A stretch of DNA of 64,000 bases, taken from NCBI GenBank assembly GCA_017448965.1, contig JAFSKK010000044.1, forward strand, positions 1-64,000. Reading direction: 5' to 3'. Source of the stretch: Bacteroidaceae bacterium (GTDB taxonomy: Bacteria; Bacteroidota; Bacteroidia; Bacteroidales; Bacteroidaceae). Positions 1 to 9,086 of this stretch are shown here, in pieces; position 1 is the stretch's first letter; each line of letters starts with the position of its first letter. The notes beneath the pieces were generated by a model. That model ran no database searches and was not told the origin of the DNA. It saw nothing but the letters and a program-made list of their open reading frames with translations. Both the position numbers and the translations under genes were made by a program.

Positions 1-832
1 CCCAGAACTGGAAGAAGAAATCAAGCTGTTGCTCATTCCTGCCGACCCTGAAGACAGCAAGAACGTGACGCTCGAAATACGTGGTGGAACAGGCGGTGAC
101 GAGGCGGCTCTCTTTGCAGGCGACCTCTTCCGCATGTACTCCAAATATTGCGAAATCAAGGGTTGGCACCTCACCATTTCTTCTTTCTCAGAAGGTGCAG
201 TGGGTGGCTACAAGGAAATCATCGCCAGCGTAACAGGCGAGAATGTGTATGGCACCATGAAATATGAATCAGGTGTCCATCGCGTGCAACGTGTGCCTGT
301 CACTGAGACACAAGGACGTGTACACACTTCAGCAGCCACCGTAGCCGTACTTCCCGAGGCTGAGCCTTTTGATGTTCAAATCAATGAGGGTGAAATCAAG
401 TGGGACACCTTCCGCTCCTCGGGTGCTGGCGGTCAGAACGTGAACAAGGTGGAGTCGGGTGTGCGTGCCCGCTATATGTGGACCAACCCCAACACGGGCG
501 AGAAGGAGGAAATCCTTGTGGAATGTACGGAAACCCGCGACCAGCCGAAGAACAAGGAACGTGCCCTTGCCCGATTGCGCACCTACATCTACGACCGTGA
601 GCATCAAAAGTACATCGACGACATTGCCTCACGCCGCAAGACCCTCGTCTCCACCGGTGACCGCTCTGCCAAGATTCGCACTTACAACTATCCACAGGGT
701 CGCATCACCGACCACCGTATCAACTACACCATCTACAACCTCGCTGCCTTCATGGATGGCGACATTCAGGACTGCATCGACCACCTCATCGTGGCAGAGA
801 ATGCAGAGAGATTGAAGGAAGCTGAGCTTTAA
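1..832 (+). CDS. prfA: Peptide chain release factor 1 (5' end outside window)
   Basis: Release factor 1 recognises UAA and UAG in the ribosomal A site and triggers hydrolysis of peptidyl-tRNA. The reading frame is open from base 2, so about 276 residues are visible and roughly the first 90 are missing compared with the usual length near 365. The catalytic GGQ is encoded at 428-436, inside the conserved SSGAGGQNVNKVESGV context. The stop-codon-reading tripeptide is PVT at 296-304; RF1 carries PxT there, while RF2 carries SPF, so this is RF1. The acidic GTGGDEAALFAGDL segment is also typical. pyrF lies one gene downstream, an arrangement I recall from other Bacteroidales. A heptanucleotide array begins directly after the stop codon. 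Confidence 0.97.
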   Translation, partial: PELEEEIKLLLIPADPEDSKNVTLEIRGGTGGDEAALFAGDLFRMYSKYCEIKGWHLTISSFSEGAVGGYKEIIASVTGENVYGTMKYESGVHRVQRVPVTETQGRVHTSAATVAVLPEAEPFDVQINEGEIKWDTFRSSGAGGQNVNKVESGVRARYMWTNPNTGEKEEILVECTETRDQPKNKERALARLRTYIYDREHQKYIDDIASRRKTLVSTGDRSAKIRTYNYPQGRITDHRINYTIYNLAAFMDGDIQDCIDHLIVAENAERLKEAEL

Positions 833-835
833 TGA

Positions 836-863
836 GTTGAAAGTTGAAAGTTTAGAGTTTAGA
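836..863 (+). repeat. Heptanucleotide tandem array between prfA and the next gene
   Basis: Four consecutive 7-nt units, GTTGAAA twice then GTTTAGA twice, fill almost the whole gap between the prfA stop and the next start codon at 868. On the opposite strand the units read AACTTTC and AACTCTA. This is the same family as the arrays at 53891-53925 and 56122-56149. A gain or loss of units would change the intergenic spacing in steps of seven. Confidence 0.8.
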
Positions 864-867
864 GTAC

Positions 868-2583
868 ATGAAGCTATCCAGTGCCCCAGAAGCCATCATC
901 AATGCTTTGCAGAATTGCATCAAGCGTTTTCCCGTTGCCGTTGCTTTCATCACGGCTTTGACGCTATTCCTCATCTTCCTTATTATTGATGAGGAGAAGA
1001 CGCTCAGCGGACAAGCAAATGGCACGATCGTCTACTATTTGTCGGTGGGGTATCTGCTGTCGCTCACTTTGCGTCTGTGGGCAGAGGACGGGCGGAAACA
1101 ACGGACGGTGCTGATTGTCAACATCGTGGCACACCTCCTGTTGCTGGCTGATGCCTTCTATATTTACCACACCACAGGCGATGAGAGACAAACCAACTGG
1201 GAACTCTACGTGGCGCACGCTGCCACCATTCTCTCCCTATGGCTTTCGCTGTTCTTCCTCTCGTTCTTCAAGGAGAGAGACAACATCGCTTCGTGGAACT
1301 TCACCAAGAGGCTTATCCTCAACTCCATCATTTGCTATTTCATTGGCAACGTGCTGTCTGGCGGCTTCGTGTTGCTGCTCACATCTTTCAACTTCCTTTT
1401 CAACATCGACCTTGGGTATAAATGGATGCTCATTGCAGAGACGCTGATAGGCATGCTTCTGCCTACGCTCCTTTTCCTCGGACGCATTCCTCAGGGAGAG
1501 CAGAAGTTCGACAGGAAACCCCTCGATTCCAACTTCCTCAATGCCGTCATACGCTATCTGTTCCTGGGGTTAGAGGGGTTGTACATCATCGTCCTATACA
1601 TCTATGCCACCCTCATTCTCATTCGTTGGGAACTGCCCAACGGCAAGGTGTCGATGTTGGTCGTGGTGTCAATGGTGGGACTCATCCTCATTGAGTTCGG
1701 ACTTTATCCTGTCCGCAAGTTGCAGAACAAGAACACGGACAACTTCATCGCCCGCTATCTGCCTGTGACAATACTGCCACTGCTGCTGCTCATGACGGTC
1801 GGCATCATCCGCCGTTTCAGCGACTACGGCGTCACCATCAGCCGCCTCTACCTCATCACCCTCAACCTGTGGTTCTACTTCGTCTGCATCACGCTCTTCC
1901 TGACCAAGGCACGACGCATCAACTGGATCACTATTTCCTTTGCCCTCATCTTCCTGCTCACATCAGCTTTCCCTATCAACTATTTCAGCATCACACGCAA
2001 CTGCATGGACAGCAAGATCAGGAAGATGCTGTATAGCACAGACATGATAAGAGTAAGGAAGTTCCCGCTCAACGAACGGCAATACAAACATCTCCTTCAC
2101 ATCCTGACCAAGGAGGAGGCTGTCGAGCTGAACGACAAGATGAGATACATGAGGGAATATTTCGGAAGCCACTACACGGATGCCTACGTGAAGGACACCA
2201 CAGAGGTTTACTTCTACTACGACTTCCTCAGCGAAAATTACGTTCCAGCTGTCAATGAATTTTACAATTCCTGTCCCGACCGCTATGCCTTCGACATTCC
2301 TGAGGGCTACAATCGCATGGTTCACGTTTACACCCCTGTCGCCACCTGCAAGACATGGCAGGAAGGAGTGAAAGTCATACCCACCAATGGAGAGGAGAGA
2401 TTCGACACCGTCTATATCAGCGTCAAGACGCTCAAGGAACACGAGCAAGTGATGGACACCCCCATTCTCCTCCCCTGCTCCTCCGACAGCACCCTCTACT
2501 ACGCCACCCATTTCTATATCTGCGACAATCGGAAAGGGGAATACCGTATAGACGTCACGGGCTTCATCCTACAAAAGAAATAA
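868..2583 (+). CDS. Multi-pass inner-membrane protein, DUF4153-like
   Basis: A 571-residue protein. The first about 370 residues contain ten or eleven hydrophobic stretches (for example near residues 24-41, 56-70, 111-130, 147-172, 223-247, 257-275, 323-344 and 351-370). The last 190 or so residues are polar and probably form a soluble domain. The beginning, with a short amphipathic segment followed by RFPVAVAFITALTLFLI, resembles the Bacteroidetes DUF4153 family, whose function is not known. The start follows the heptad array by four bases, and pyrF begins 18 nt after the stop, so it probably shares a transcript with prfA and pyrF. The family name is from memory of the pattern and is less certain than the topology. 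Confidence 0.75.
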   Translation: MKLSSAPEAIINALQNCIKRFPVAVAFITALTLFLIFLIIDEEKTLSGQANGTIVYYLSVGYLLSLTLRLWAEDGRKQRTVLIVNIVAHLLLLADAFYIYHTTGDERQTNWELYVAHAATILSLWLSLFFLSFFKERDNIASWNFTKRLILNSIICYFIGNVLSGGFVLLLTSFNFLFNIDLGYKWMLIAETLIGMLLPTLLFLGRIPQGEQKFDRKPLDSNFLNAVIRYLFLGLEGLYIIVLYIYATLILIRWELPNGKVSMLVVVSMVGLILIEFGLYPVRKLQNKNTDNFIARYLPVTILPLLLLMTVGIIRRFSDYGVTISRLYLITLNLWFYFVCITLFLTKARRINWITISFALIFLLTSAFPINYFSITRNCMDSKIRKMLYSTDMIRVRKFPLNERQYKHLLHILTKEEAVELNDKMRYMREYFGSHYTDAYVKDTTEVYFYYDFLSENYVPAVNEFYNSCPDRYAFDIPEGYNRMVHVYTPVATCKTWQEGVKVIPTNGEERFDTVYISVKTLKEHEQVMDTPILLPCSSDSTLYYATHFYICDNRKGEYRIDVTGFILQKK

Positions 2584-2601
2584 CTAAAACATCAAGAATA
2601 T

Positions 2602-3414
2602 ATGACTCGTCAAGAACTTATCCATCAGATTTTCACGAAGAAGACCTTCCTGTGTGTGGGTCTTGATACCGACATCAAGAAGATTCCTGAGCACTTGCTG
2701 CAGGAAGAAGACCCCATCTTCGCCTTCAACCAGGCAATCATCGACGCCACCGCCCCCTACTGCGTGGCTTACAAGCCCAACCTCGCCTTCTATGAGAGCA
2801 TGGGCGTGAAGGGCTGGATCTCGTTCGAGAAGACCATTTCCTATCTCAACGAGAACTATCCCGACCACTTCATCATCGCTGATGCCAAGCGTGGCGACAT
2901 CGGCAACACCAGCGCCATGTATGCCCGCACCTTCTTCGAGGAAATCAACCTCGACGCTCTCACCGTCGCTCCCTACATGGGCGAGGACAGCGTCACTCCT
3001 TTCCTCCAGTATCCAGGCAAGTGGGTCATCCTCCTGGCACTCACTTCCAACAAGGGCAGCCACGACTTCCAGCTCACCACCGACCAGAACGGCGAGCGTC
3101 TTTTCGAGAAAGTCCTCAAGAAGAGTCAGGAATGGGGCAACGCCGACAACATGATGTACGTGGTGGGTGCCACACAGGGACAGATGTTTGAGGACATCCG
3201 CAAGGTTGCTCCCGACCACTTCCTGCTCGTGCCCGGCATCGGTGCCCAAGGTGGCAGCCTCGAAGAAGTGTGCAAGTACGGCATGACCAAGGACTGCGGA
3301 CTCATCGTCAACTCCTCCCGTGCCATCATCTATGCCGACAAGACCGAACGCTTCGCCGATGTGGCAGCACAAGAAGCCCAGAAAGTGGCAGAACAGATGG
3401 CAGCTCTCCTCTGA
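2602..3414 (+). CDS. pyrF: Orotidine 5'-phosphate decarboxylase
   Basis: Catalyses the last step of de novo UMP synthesis, decarboxylation of orotidine 5'-phosphate. The protein has 270 residues, the length of the longer type-2 subfamily. The signature [16 protein letters not shown] is present, with catalytic Asp94, Lys96 and Asp99. The N-terminal strand carries LCVGLDTD, and residues around 54-65 read [12 protein letters not shown]. The phosphate-binding end PGIGAQGG followed by NSSRAIIYA is intact. It lies 18 nt after the membrane protein and 1 nt before the HD phosphohydrolase, so the three are probably co-transcribed. Nothing looks unusual. Confidence 0.97.
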   Translation: MTRQELIHQIFTKKTFLCVGLDTDIKKIPEHLLQEEDPIFAFNQAIIDATAPYCVAYKPNLAFYESMGVKGWISFEKTISYLNENYPDHFIIADAKRGDIGNTSAMYARTFFEEINLDALTVAPYMGEDSVTPFLQYPGKWVILLALTSNKGSHDFQLTTDQNGERLFEKVLKKSQEWGNADNMMYVVGATQGQMFEDIRKVAPDHFLLVPGIGAQGGSLEEVCKYGMTKDCGLIVNSSRAIIYADKTERFADVAAQEAQKVAEQMAALL

Positions 3415-3415
3415 T

Positions 3416-4633
3416 ATGCAAAGCGCTAAAATCATCAACGACCCTGTCTTCGGCTTCATCCGTGTGCCACGCGGATTGTTGCTCGACATCGTGCGCCACC
3501 CTGCTTTCTACCGTCTCAGCCGTATCAAGCAGCTGGGAGGTGCCAACATTGTCTATCCTGGAGCACAGCACACCCGCTTCCAGCACTCCCTCGGCGCGTT
3601 CCACCTGATGGGAAAGGCCATTCAGTCGCTTCAACTGAAAGGACGCTTCATCTTCGACAGCGAAGCCGAAGCCGTGCAGGCAGCCATCCTGCTGCACGAC
3701 ATCGGACACGGCCCCTTCAGCCACGTATTGGAACATACGCTCATCAGCGGTGTCAGCCATGAGGACATCTCCCTCATGGTGATGGAACAGATGAACGACG
3801 AGTTTCGCGGACAACTCACACTCGCCATCAAGATTTTCAAGGACGAATACCCCAAACGCTTCCTCCATCAACTCATCTCCTCACAGCTCGACATGGACAG
3901 GCTCGACTACCTCAAGCGCGACGCCTTCTTCACCGGAGTGAACGAAGCCAACATCGGCTCTTCACGCATCATCGACATGCTGGATATGGTGGACGACCAG
4001 TTGGTGGTTGACAAGAAGGGCATCTACTCCATCGAGAACTACCTCGTCAGCCGTCGCCTCATGTACTGGCAAGTCTATCTGCACAAGACCTCTGTGGCAG
4101 CTGAGCATGTGATGATCAACGCCCTCCTTCGTGCCAAGCAGTTGGCACGCCAAGGTACAGAACTCTTTGCTTCTCCTGCCCTTCGTTTCTTCCTCTATCA
4201 TGACATCGATCGGAAGGAATTTGTGGGTAATCCCGACTGCCTACATCATTATCTGACCTTGGATGACAATGACATCTGGTCAGCCATGAAGGTATGGTGC
4301 GAACACTCCGACCCTATCCTATCTTTACTCAGTCACGACTTTATCAATCGCAACATCTTCAAGATAGAAATCAGCGACCAACCTGTCAGTGATGAACACA
4401 AACAAGAGAAACTTCAGGAGTTGTCTCAGCGCTACGGTATTTCCATTGATGACGCCAACTATCTCATTGCCAACATCGAAGTGGGTAAAGACATGTACAG
4501 CCTCGATGATGACCAGATAGAAATCCGCTTCAACGACGGCACCACACGCGACATCACAGAAGCAAGTGATATGCTCAGCACATCGCTCGCCTCTAAGAAG
4601 GTGAGGAAACATTACTTCTGTTACCAAAGATAA
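3416..4633 (+). CDS. HD-domain phosphohydrolase, dNTPase-like
   Basis: The start at 3416 is chosen because the conserved sequence begins MQSAKIINDPVFGFI there, one base after the pyrF stop; the frame runs open further upstream inside pyrF but encodes nothing family-like. The 405-residue protein has the HD signature LLHDIGHGPFSHVLEH (His94, Asp95) preceded by the QHTRFQHSLG histidine segment at 51-60, as in the SAMHD1/dGTPase-related COG1078 group. Members hydrolyse dNTPs or related phosphate esters with a bound metal. The true substrate cannot be read from the sequence. Likely translationally coupled to pyrF. Confidence 0.88.
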   Translation: MQSAKIINDPVFGFIRVPRGLLLDIVRHPAFYRLSRIKQLGGANIVYPGAQHTRFQHSLGAFHLMGKAIQSLQLKGRFIFDSEAEAVQAAILLHDIGHGPFSHVLEHTLISGVSHEDISLMVMEQMNDEFRGQLTLAIKIFKDEYPKRFLHQLISSQLDMDRLDYLKRDAFFTGVNEANIGSSRIIDMLDMVDDQLVVDKKGIYSIENYLVSRRLMYWQVYLHKTSVAAEHVMINALLRAKQLARQGTELFASPALRFFLYHDIDRKEFVGNPDCLHHYLTLDDNDIWSAMKVWCEHSDPILSLLSHDFINRNIFKIEISDQPVSDEHKQEKLQELSQRYGISIDDANYLIANIEVGKDMYSLDDDQIEIRFNDGTTRDITEASDMLSTSLASKKVRKHYFCYQR

Positions 4634-4685
4634 AGCAAGAAGCCATTTGCCCATATCCACCTTTTTCTTAACATGGTGGTCAGAT

Positions 4686-7511
4686 ATGAAAAAAATACAA
4701 CCAAGACAAGCAGACCTCAAGGACTACATCAGCGTGCGTGGATGCAGGGTGAACAACCTGAAAAACATCGACGTGAAGATTCCGCACGACCAGTTTGTAG
4801 TGATAACGGGGGTGAGTGGCAGCGGCAAGTCGTCGCTGGCATTCGACACGCTCTATGCTGAAGGGCAGCGGCGATACGTGGAGAGTTTGTCCACGTATGC
4901 AAGGCAGTTTCTGGGGCGAATGAACAAACCTGACTGCGACTTCATCGAAGGCATCTCGCCAGCCATAGCCATCGAACAAAAAGTGAGCAGCCGGAATCCG
5001 CGTTCGACCGTGGGCACCAGCACGGAAATTTACGACTACTTGCGGATGCTCTATGCAAGAATCGGACGAACCTATTCACCTGTCAGCGGCCAAGAGGTGA
5101 AGAAGAACACGACCGATGACATCATCCAGTGCATGCTCACCCACGAAGAAGGCACCAAGTTGATGGTGATGACACCCTTAGTGGTGAGGAACGGGCGGAC
5201 ACTGCACGAACAGTTGGACATAAACTACAAGACAGGATATCAGCGTGTAGAGATAGACGGAGAAGTGGTGAAAATTACCGAGGCGATGCAGAACCTCTCC
5301 CCAACAGCATCCCCGACAGAGAAGAAAATCTTCCTTGTCATTGACCGTTTGAAAGTGGCCAACGAGAAGGCAACCATCAACCGACTAGTAGATTCGGCCA
5401 ACACGGCTCTGTATGAAGGAGACGGGCATTGCATTCTACACTTTGAAAATGGAGAGGAACAGGATTTTTCCCTGAAGTTTGAAGCCGACGGCATCGAGTT
5501 TGAAGAGCCTACCGACCAGATGTTCTCGTTCAATTCTCCCGTAGGTGCCTGCCCCGAATGTGAGGGATACGGCAAGATTATCGGCATTGACGAAAGTTTG
5601 GTGATACCCGATCCTGAATTATCCGTGTATGATGGCGCCGTCGTGTGTTGGAAAGGTGAAAAGATGGGCGAATGGAAGAAAGAGTTTGTGCGACGCGCTG
5701 AAAAGTACGAGGATTTCCCAGTCTTCACTCCGTACAGTCAACTGACTCAACGGCAGAAGGACGTGCTCTGGCATGGTGTGTACGAAGAGAACGAATGGGG
5801 CAATCGCTCCATCTGCATCGACGAGTTCTTCCGCATGTTGCAGGAGAATCAGTACAAGATTCAGTACCGTGTGATGCTGGCACGTTACAGGGGCAAAACC
5901 GTGTGCCCCACTTGTCATGGTCGCCGACTGAAAAAGGAGGCAGAATATGTGAAGATTGGCGGCAAGAGCATCACCGACCTTTGCGAATTGTCCATTGACG
6001 AACTGCACGAGTTCTTCCGTACTTTGAAAGTGACGGAGCATGAAGCCCAAATAGCGAAACGGCTCTTGGTGGAAATCAAAAGCCGTCTGAAATTTCTTGT
6101 GGATGTCGGCTTGAGTTATCTCACCCTTTCACGACTCAGCAACTCCCTCTCAGGCGGAGAGAGCCAACGCATCAATCTGGCCACCAGCCTCGGTTCTTCA
6201 TTGGTGGGCAGCATGTACATCCTCGACGAACCAAGCATCGGCCTTCACTCAAGAGACACACAGCGGCTCATACACGTGCTACGTCAACTGCAGCAACTGG
6301 GAAACACCGTGATTGTTGTAGAGCATGACGAAGAAATCATGCGGGCGGCAGACTATCTCATCGACATTGGCCCCGATGCAGGACGATTGGGAGGAAACAT
6401 CATGTTTGCGGGAAGCCCCCGAACTCCCCAAGGAGGAACGTCCCACACCCTCGACTATCTCACAGGAAAAGAGCAGATAGCCATACCCGACACCCGCCGG
6501 CCGTGGAACAACTACATCCTCGTCAAGAATGCTCGTGCCAACAACTTGAAAGGCGTCGACGTGAAGTTTCCACTGAACGTGATGACCTGCGTGACGGGCG
6601 TGTCGGGCAGTGGCAAGTCGTCGTTGGTGAGAGACATCCTTTATCCTGCCATGAAGCGTTATCTGGGTGAAAGCGCCGAGAAGCCAAGCCTCTTCTCCGG
6701 GCTGGAAGGCGACATGAACATGATCAAGCATGTGGACTTCGTCAATCAGAACCCCATCGGAACCTCTTCACGTTCCAACCCCGTGACCTACATCGGTGCA
6801 TGGGACGAGATTCGCAAACTTCTTGCCTCCCAGCAGTTATCCAAGCAAATGGGTTATACCCCTGCCTACTTCTCATTCAATGCCGAGGGCGGTCGTTGCG
6901 AAGAGTGCAAGGGCGAGGGAACCGTGACTGTGGAGATGCAGTTCATGAACGACCTCGTGCTGGAGTGCGAGACCTGCCACGGCAAACGCTTCAAGAGCGA
7001 CATTCTGGAAGTGAAGTTTCAGGGCAAGAACGCTTATGACATCATGGAGATGACTATCAACCAGGCCATTGAGTTCTTCACAGAACATGGACAGAAGAAG
7101 ATTGTGGAGAAGATGAAGCCCCTCCAAGATGTGGGATTAGGATACATCAAATTGGGGCAGACGTCATCCACCCTCTCTGGCGGTGAGAATCAACGCATCA
7201 AATTGGCCTCCTACCTCAGCCAGGAGCGTTCCGCACCCACCTTGTTCATCTTCGACGAGCCAACCACGGGTCTTCATTTCCACGATATCCGCAAGTTGCT
7301 CAATGCCTTCAACGCCCTTATCGCCCGAGGACACACCATCCTCATCATCGAGCACAACATGGACATCATCAAATGTGCCGACCACATCATCGACTTGGGT
7401 CCCGAAGGAGGACAAGCAGGCGGCAACGTGGTGGTGACAGGCACTCCCGAGGTGGTAGCGAAGTGCGCTTACAGTTATACAGGACAATTTTTACAAGAAA
7501 AAATGTTATAA
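4686..7511 (+). CDS. uvrA: UvrA-family excinuclease ATPase, probably a second paralogue
   Basis: UvrA dimers scan DNA for bulky lesions and load UvrB in nucleotide excision repair. The start at 4686 gives 941 residues, the normal length; the frame is open 13 codons further upstream but with no family match. Two ABC modules are visible, each with Walker A GVSGSGKSSL and signatures LSGGESQRI and LSGGENQRI. The second zinc site is complete (CEECKGEG followed by CETCHGKR). The first is degenerate: CPECEGYG is present after FSFNSPVGA, but the upstream CxxC partner of canonical UvrA is replaced by FEADGIEF. The CPxCG motif after the LYARIG segment is also lost (SPVSG). These features suggest the extra UvrA copy that many Bacteroidetes carry rather than the canonical one. 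A strong hairpin terminator follows. Confidence 0.9.
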   Translation: MKKIQPRQADLKDYISVRGCRVNNLKNIDVKIPHDQFVVITGVSGSGKSSLAFDTLYAEGQRRYVESLSTYARQFLGRMNKPDCDFIEGISPAIAIEQKVSSRNPRSTVGTSTEIYDYLRMLYARIGRTYSPVSGQEVKKNTTDDIIQCMLTHEEGTKLMVMTPLVVRNGRTLHEQLDINYKTGYQRVEIDGEVVKITEAMQNLSPTASPTEKKIFLVIDRLKVANEKATINRLVDSANTALYEGDGHCILHFENGEEQDFSLKFEADGIEFEEPTDQMFSFNSPVGACPECEGYGKIIGIDESLVIPDPELSVYDGAVVCWKGEKMGEWKKEFVRRAEKYEDFPVFTPYSQLTQRQKDVLWHGVYEENEWGNRSICIDEFFRMLQENQYKIQYRVMLARYRGKTVCPTCHGRRLKKEAEYVKIGGKSITDLCELSIDELHEFFRTLKVTEHEAQIAKRLLVEIKSRLKFLVDVGLSYLTLSRLSNSLSGGESQRINLATSLGSSLVGSMYILDEPSIGLHSRDTQRLIHVLRQLQQLGNTVIVVEHDEEIMRAADYLIDIGPDAGRLGGNIMFAGSPRTPQGGTSHTLDYLTGKEQIAIPDTRRPWNNYILVKNARANNLKGVDVKFPLNVMTCVTGVSGSGKSSLVRDILYPAMKRYLGESAEKPSLFSGLEGDMNMIKHVDFVNQNPIGTSSRSNPVTYIGAWDEIRKLLASQQLSKQMGYTPAYFSFNAEGGRCEECKGEGTVTVEMQFMNDLVLECETCHGKRFKSDILEVKFQGKNAYDIMEMTINQAIEFFTEHGQKKIVEKMKPLQDVGLGYIKLGQTSSTLSGGENQRIKLASYLSQERSAPTLFIFDEPTTGLHFHDIRKLLNAFNALIARGHTILIIEHNMDIIKCADHIIDLGPEGGQAGGNVVVTGTPEVVAKCAYSYTGQFLQEKML

Positions 7512-7520
7512 TTTATAATA

Positions 7521-7565
7521 ATGTGGAAGAAAAATGCTCAAGTTTTTCTTCCACATTATTTTTTT
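7521..7565 (+). terminator. Rho-independent terminator after uvrA
   Basis: A perfect 15-bp stem (7521-7535 with 7544-7558), an 8-nt loop and a run of T follow the uvrA stop by 10 bases. It separates uvrA from the secreted-protein operon that begins at 7605. Confidence 0.9.
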
Positions 7566-7568
7566 GCT

Positions 7569-7576
7569 TACCTTTG
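7569..7576 (+). promoter_or_regulatory. Bacteroidetes -7 promoter element TACCTTTG
   Basis: TACCTTTG matches the TAnnTTTG consensus and lies 28 nt upstream of the M64 peptidase start. The region where a -33 element would be expected falls inside the uvrA terminator stem and has only a T-rich match. Confidence 0.6.
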
Positions 7577-7604
7577 CAACCAAACTATACCTGACAACTA
7601 ACTC

Positions 7605-9038
7605 ATGCAAAGAAACCTATTGACACTGCTAACCTTCTGTTGTTTGCTGACAACACAGGCACAGACATTTGATGACTACTTTGAGGATGCCACCTTGCGC
7701 CTCGACTATGTATTTGCTGGCAACGCAAAGGAGCAGCACATCTACCTACAGGAACTGAAGAAGCAAGACAAATGGGCTGGCCGCAAAAGCCGCCTTGCCG
7801 AGAAATTTCTGAAAGGCAACGGCCAACTGACCGTCAGAGACCACGAGACCCAGCAAGTCATCTACGTATGGACATTCTCCACCCTCTTTCAGGAGTGGTT
7901 GCAATACGACGAGGCCAAGAAGGTGGACAAAGCTTTCGAGACATCCTACAACGTGCCTTTCCCCAAGAAGCCCATTGACGTAACCGTCACACTGACCAAC
8001 AACCATCAGGTGGTGACCACCCAGATGACACACACTGTTGACCCGAAAGACATCCTCATCCGCAAGATTGGTGCCAACGGCATCCCCTTTCATTACGTGT
8101 GGAAAGGGCAACAGACCATGGACAACAAACAACGCACCGACAACCGTGAACCCCGTAGCGGCAAAGGCCGCGACTTCGTGCCCAGTGTGTACGACCCCTT
8201 CACCGGAGTGGACATCACCAGTTGCATCGACCTCGCCATCGTGGCCGAAGGCTACACCGAGGCAGAAATGGGCAAGTTCTACCACGACTGCGAAAGAGCC
8301 GTTGACGCTCTCTTCGCTTGGGAACCGTTCAAGTCATTGAAAAACCGCTTCAATGTTGTGGCAGTAGCCGCACCATCCATGCAGTCGGGACCGACAGTGC
8401 CCCACGATGGTGTATGGAACAACAGCCCTGCCGGAAGTCATTATGACACATTCTACACCGACCGCTACCTCATGTCGCAAGATATGCACAAGATATACGA
8501 CCTGCTTTCAGGCGTACCGTTCGAACACATCATGGTGTTGGTCAACAGCGACACCTATGGCGGTGGAGGCATTTACAACCAAGTGACCTTCTCCACCAGC
8601 GATCACCCCACCTTCAAGGAAGTCTTCGTGCATGAGTTTGGCCATAGTTATGCAGGCCTTGCAGACGAGTATGCCTACGATGACATGGACTCAGAGTGGT
8701 ATCCTGCCGACACAGAGCCATGGGAGCCCAACATCACCACCTTGAAAGACTTCAATTCGAAGTGGGCAGACCTGATGCCGAAGAAACAACCCATCCCCAC
8801 TCCACTCGACCCCAAGGTGCCTGACTACAAAGAAATCGACAAGACGGACGCTAAGGCTATGGCGGCACTCAACCGTTGTACACAAGTGGTCGGTGTGTTC
8901 GAAGGAGCAGGTTATCAAAGCAAGGGGTGTTATCGTCCTGCCCAAGAGTGCCGCATGAAAATCAATGAGGTGGAAGACTTCTGTCCAGTGTGCACCCGTG
9001 CCATTCAACGGATCACAGACTTCTACACGGCAAAATAA
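7605..9038 (+). CDS. Secreted M64-family (IgA-peptidase-like) zinc metallopeptidase
   Basis: A 477-residue exported protein with a signal peptide at about residues 1-19 (LLTLLTFCCLLTTQAQ). Residues about 20-170 form the N-terminal domain usual in this family. The catalytic site is HEFGHSYAGLADEY, with zinc ligands His343 and His347 and catalytic Glu344, followed by the Asp-Glu pair characteristic of M64. The family is named after an IgA-cleaving enzyme of Clostridium ramosum; whether this protein cuts immunoglobulin is unknown. The C-terminal part has several cysteines (GCYRPAQEC and FCPVC) that could form disulfides. It has its own promoter and is followed after 48 nt by a secreted glycosidase, with no terminator in between, so the two are probably one operon. 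Confidence 0.9.
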   Translation: MQRNLLTLLTFCCLLTTQAQTFDDYFEDATLRLDYVFAGNAKEQHIYLQELKKQDKWAGRKSRLAEKFLKGNGQLTVRDHETQQVIYVWTFSTLFQEWLQYDEAKKVDKAFETSYNVPFPKKPIDVTVTLTNNHQVVTTQMTHTVDPKDILIRKIGANGIPFHYVWKGQQTMDNKQRTDNREPRSGKGRDFVPSVYDPFTGVDITSCIDLAIVAEGYTEAEMGKFYHDCERAVDALFAWEPFKSLKNRFNVVAVAAPSMQSGPTVPHDGVWNNSPAGSHYDTFYTDRYLMSQDMHKIYDLLSGVPFEHIMVLVNSDTYGGGGIYNQVTFSTSDHPTFKEVFVHEFGHSYAGLADEYAYDDMDSEWYPADTEPWEPNITTLKDFNSKWADLMPKKQPIPTPLDPKVPDYKEIDKTDAKAMAALNRCTQVVGVFEGAGYQSKGCYRPAQECRMKINEVEDFCPVCTRAIQRITDFYTAK

Positions 9039-9086
9039 TCAGAACATTCTATACACCAGATAACAAAAACTAAAAACCTATATATT

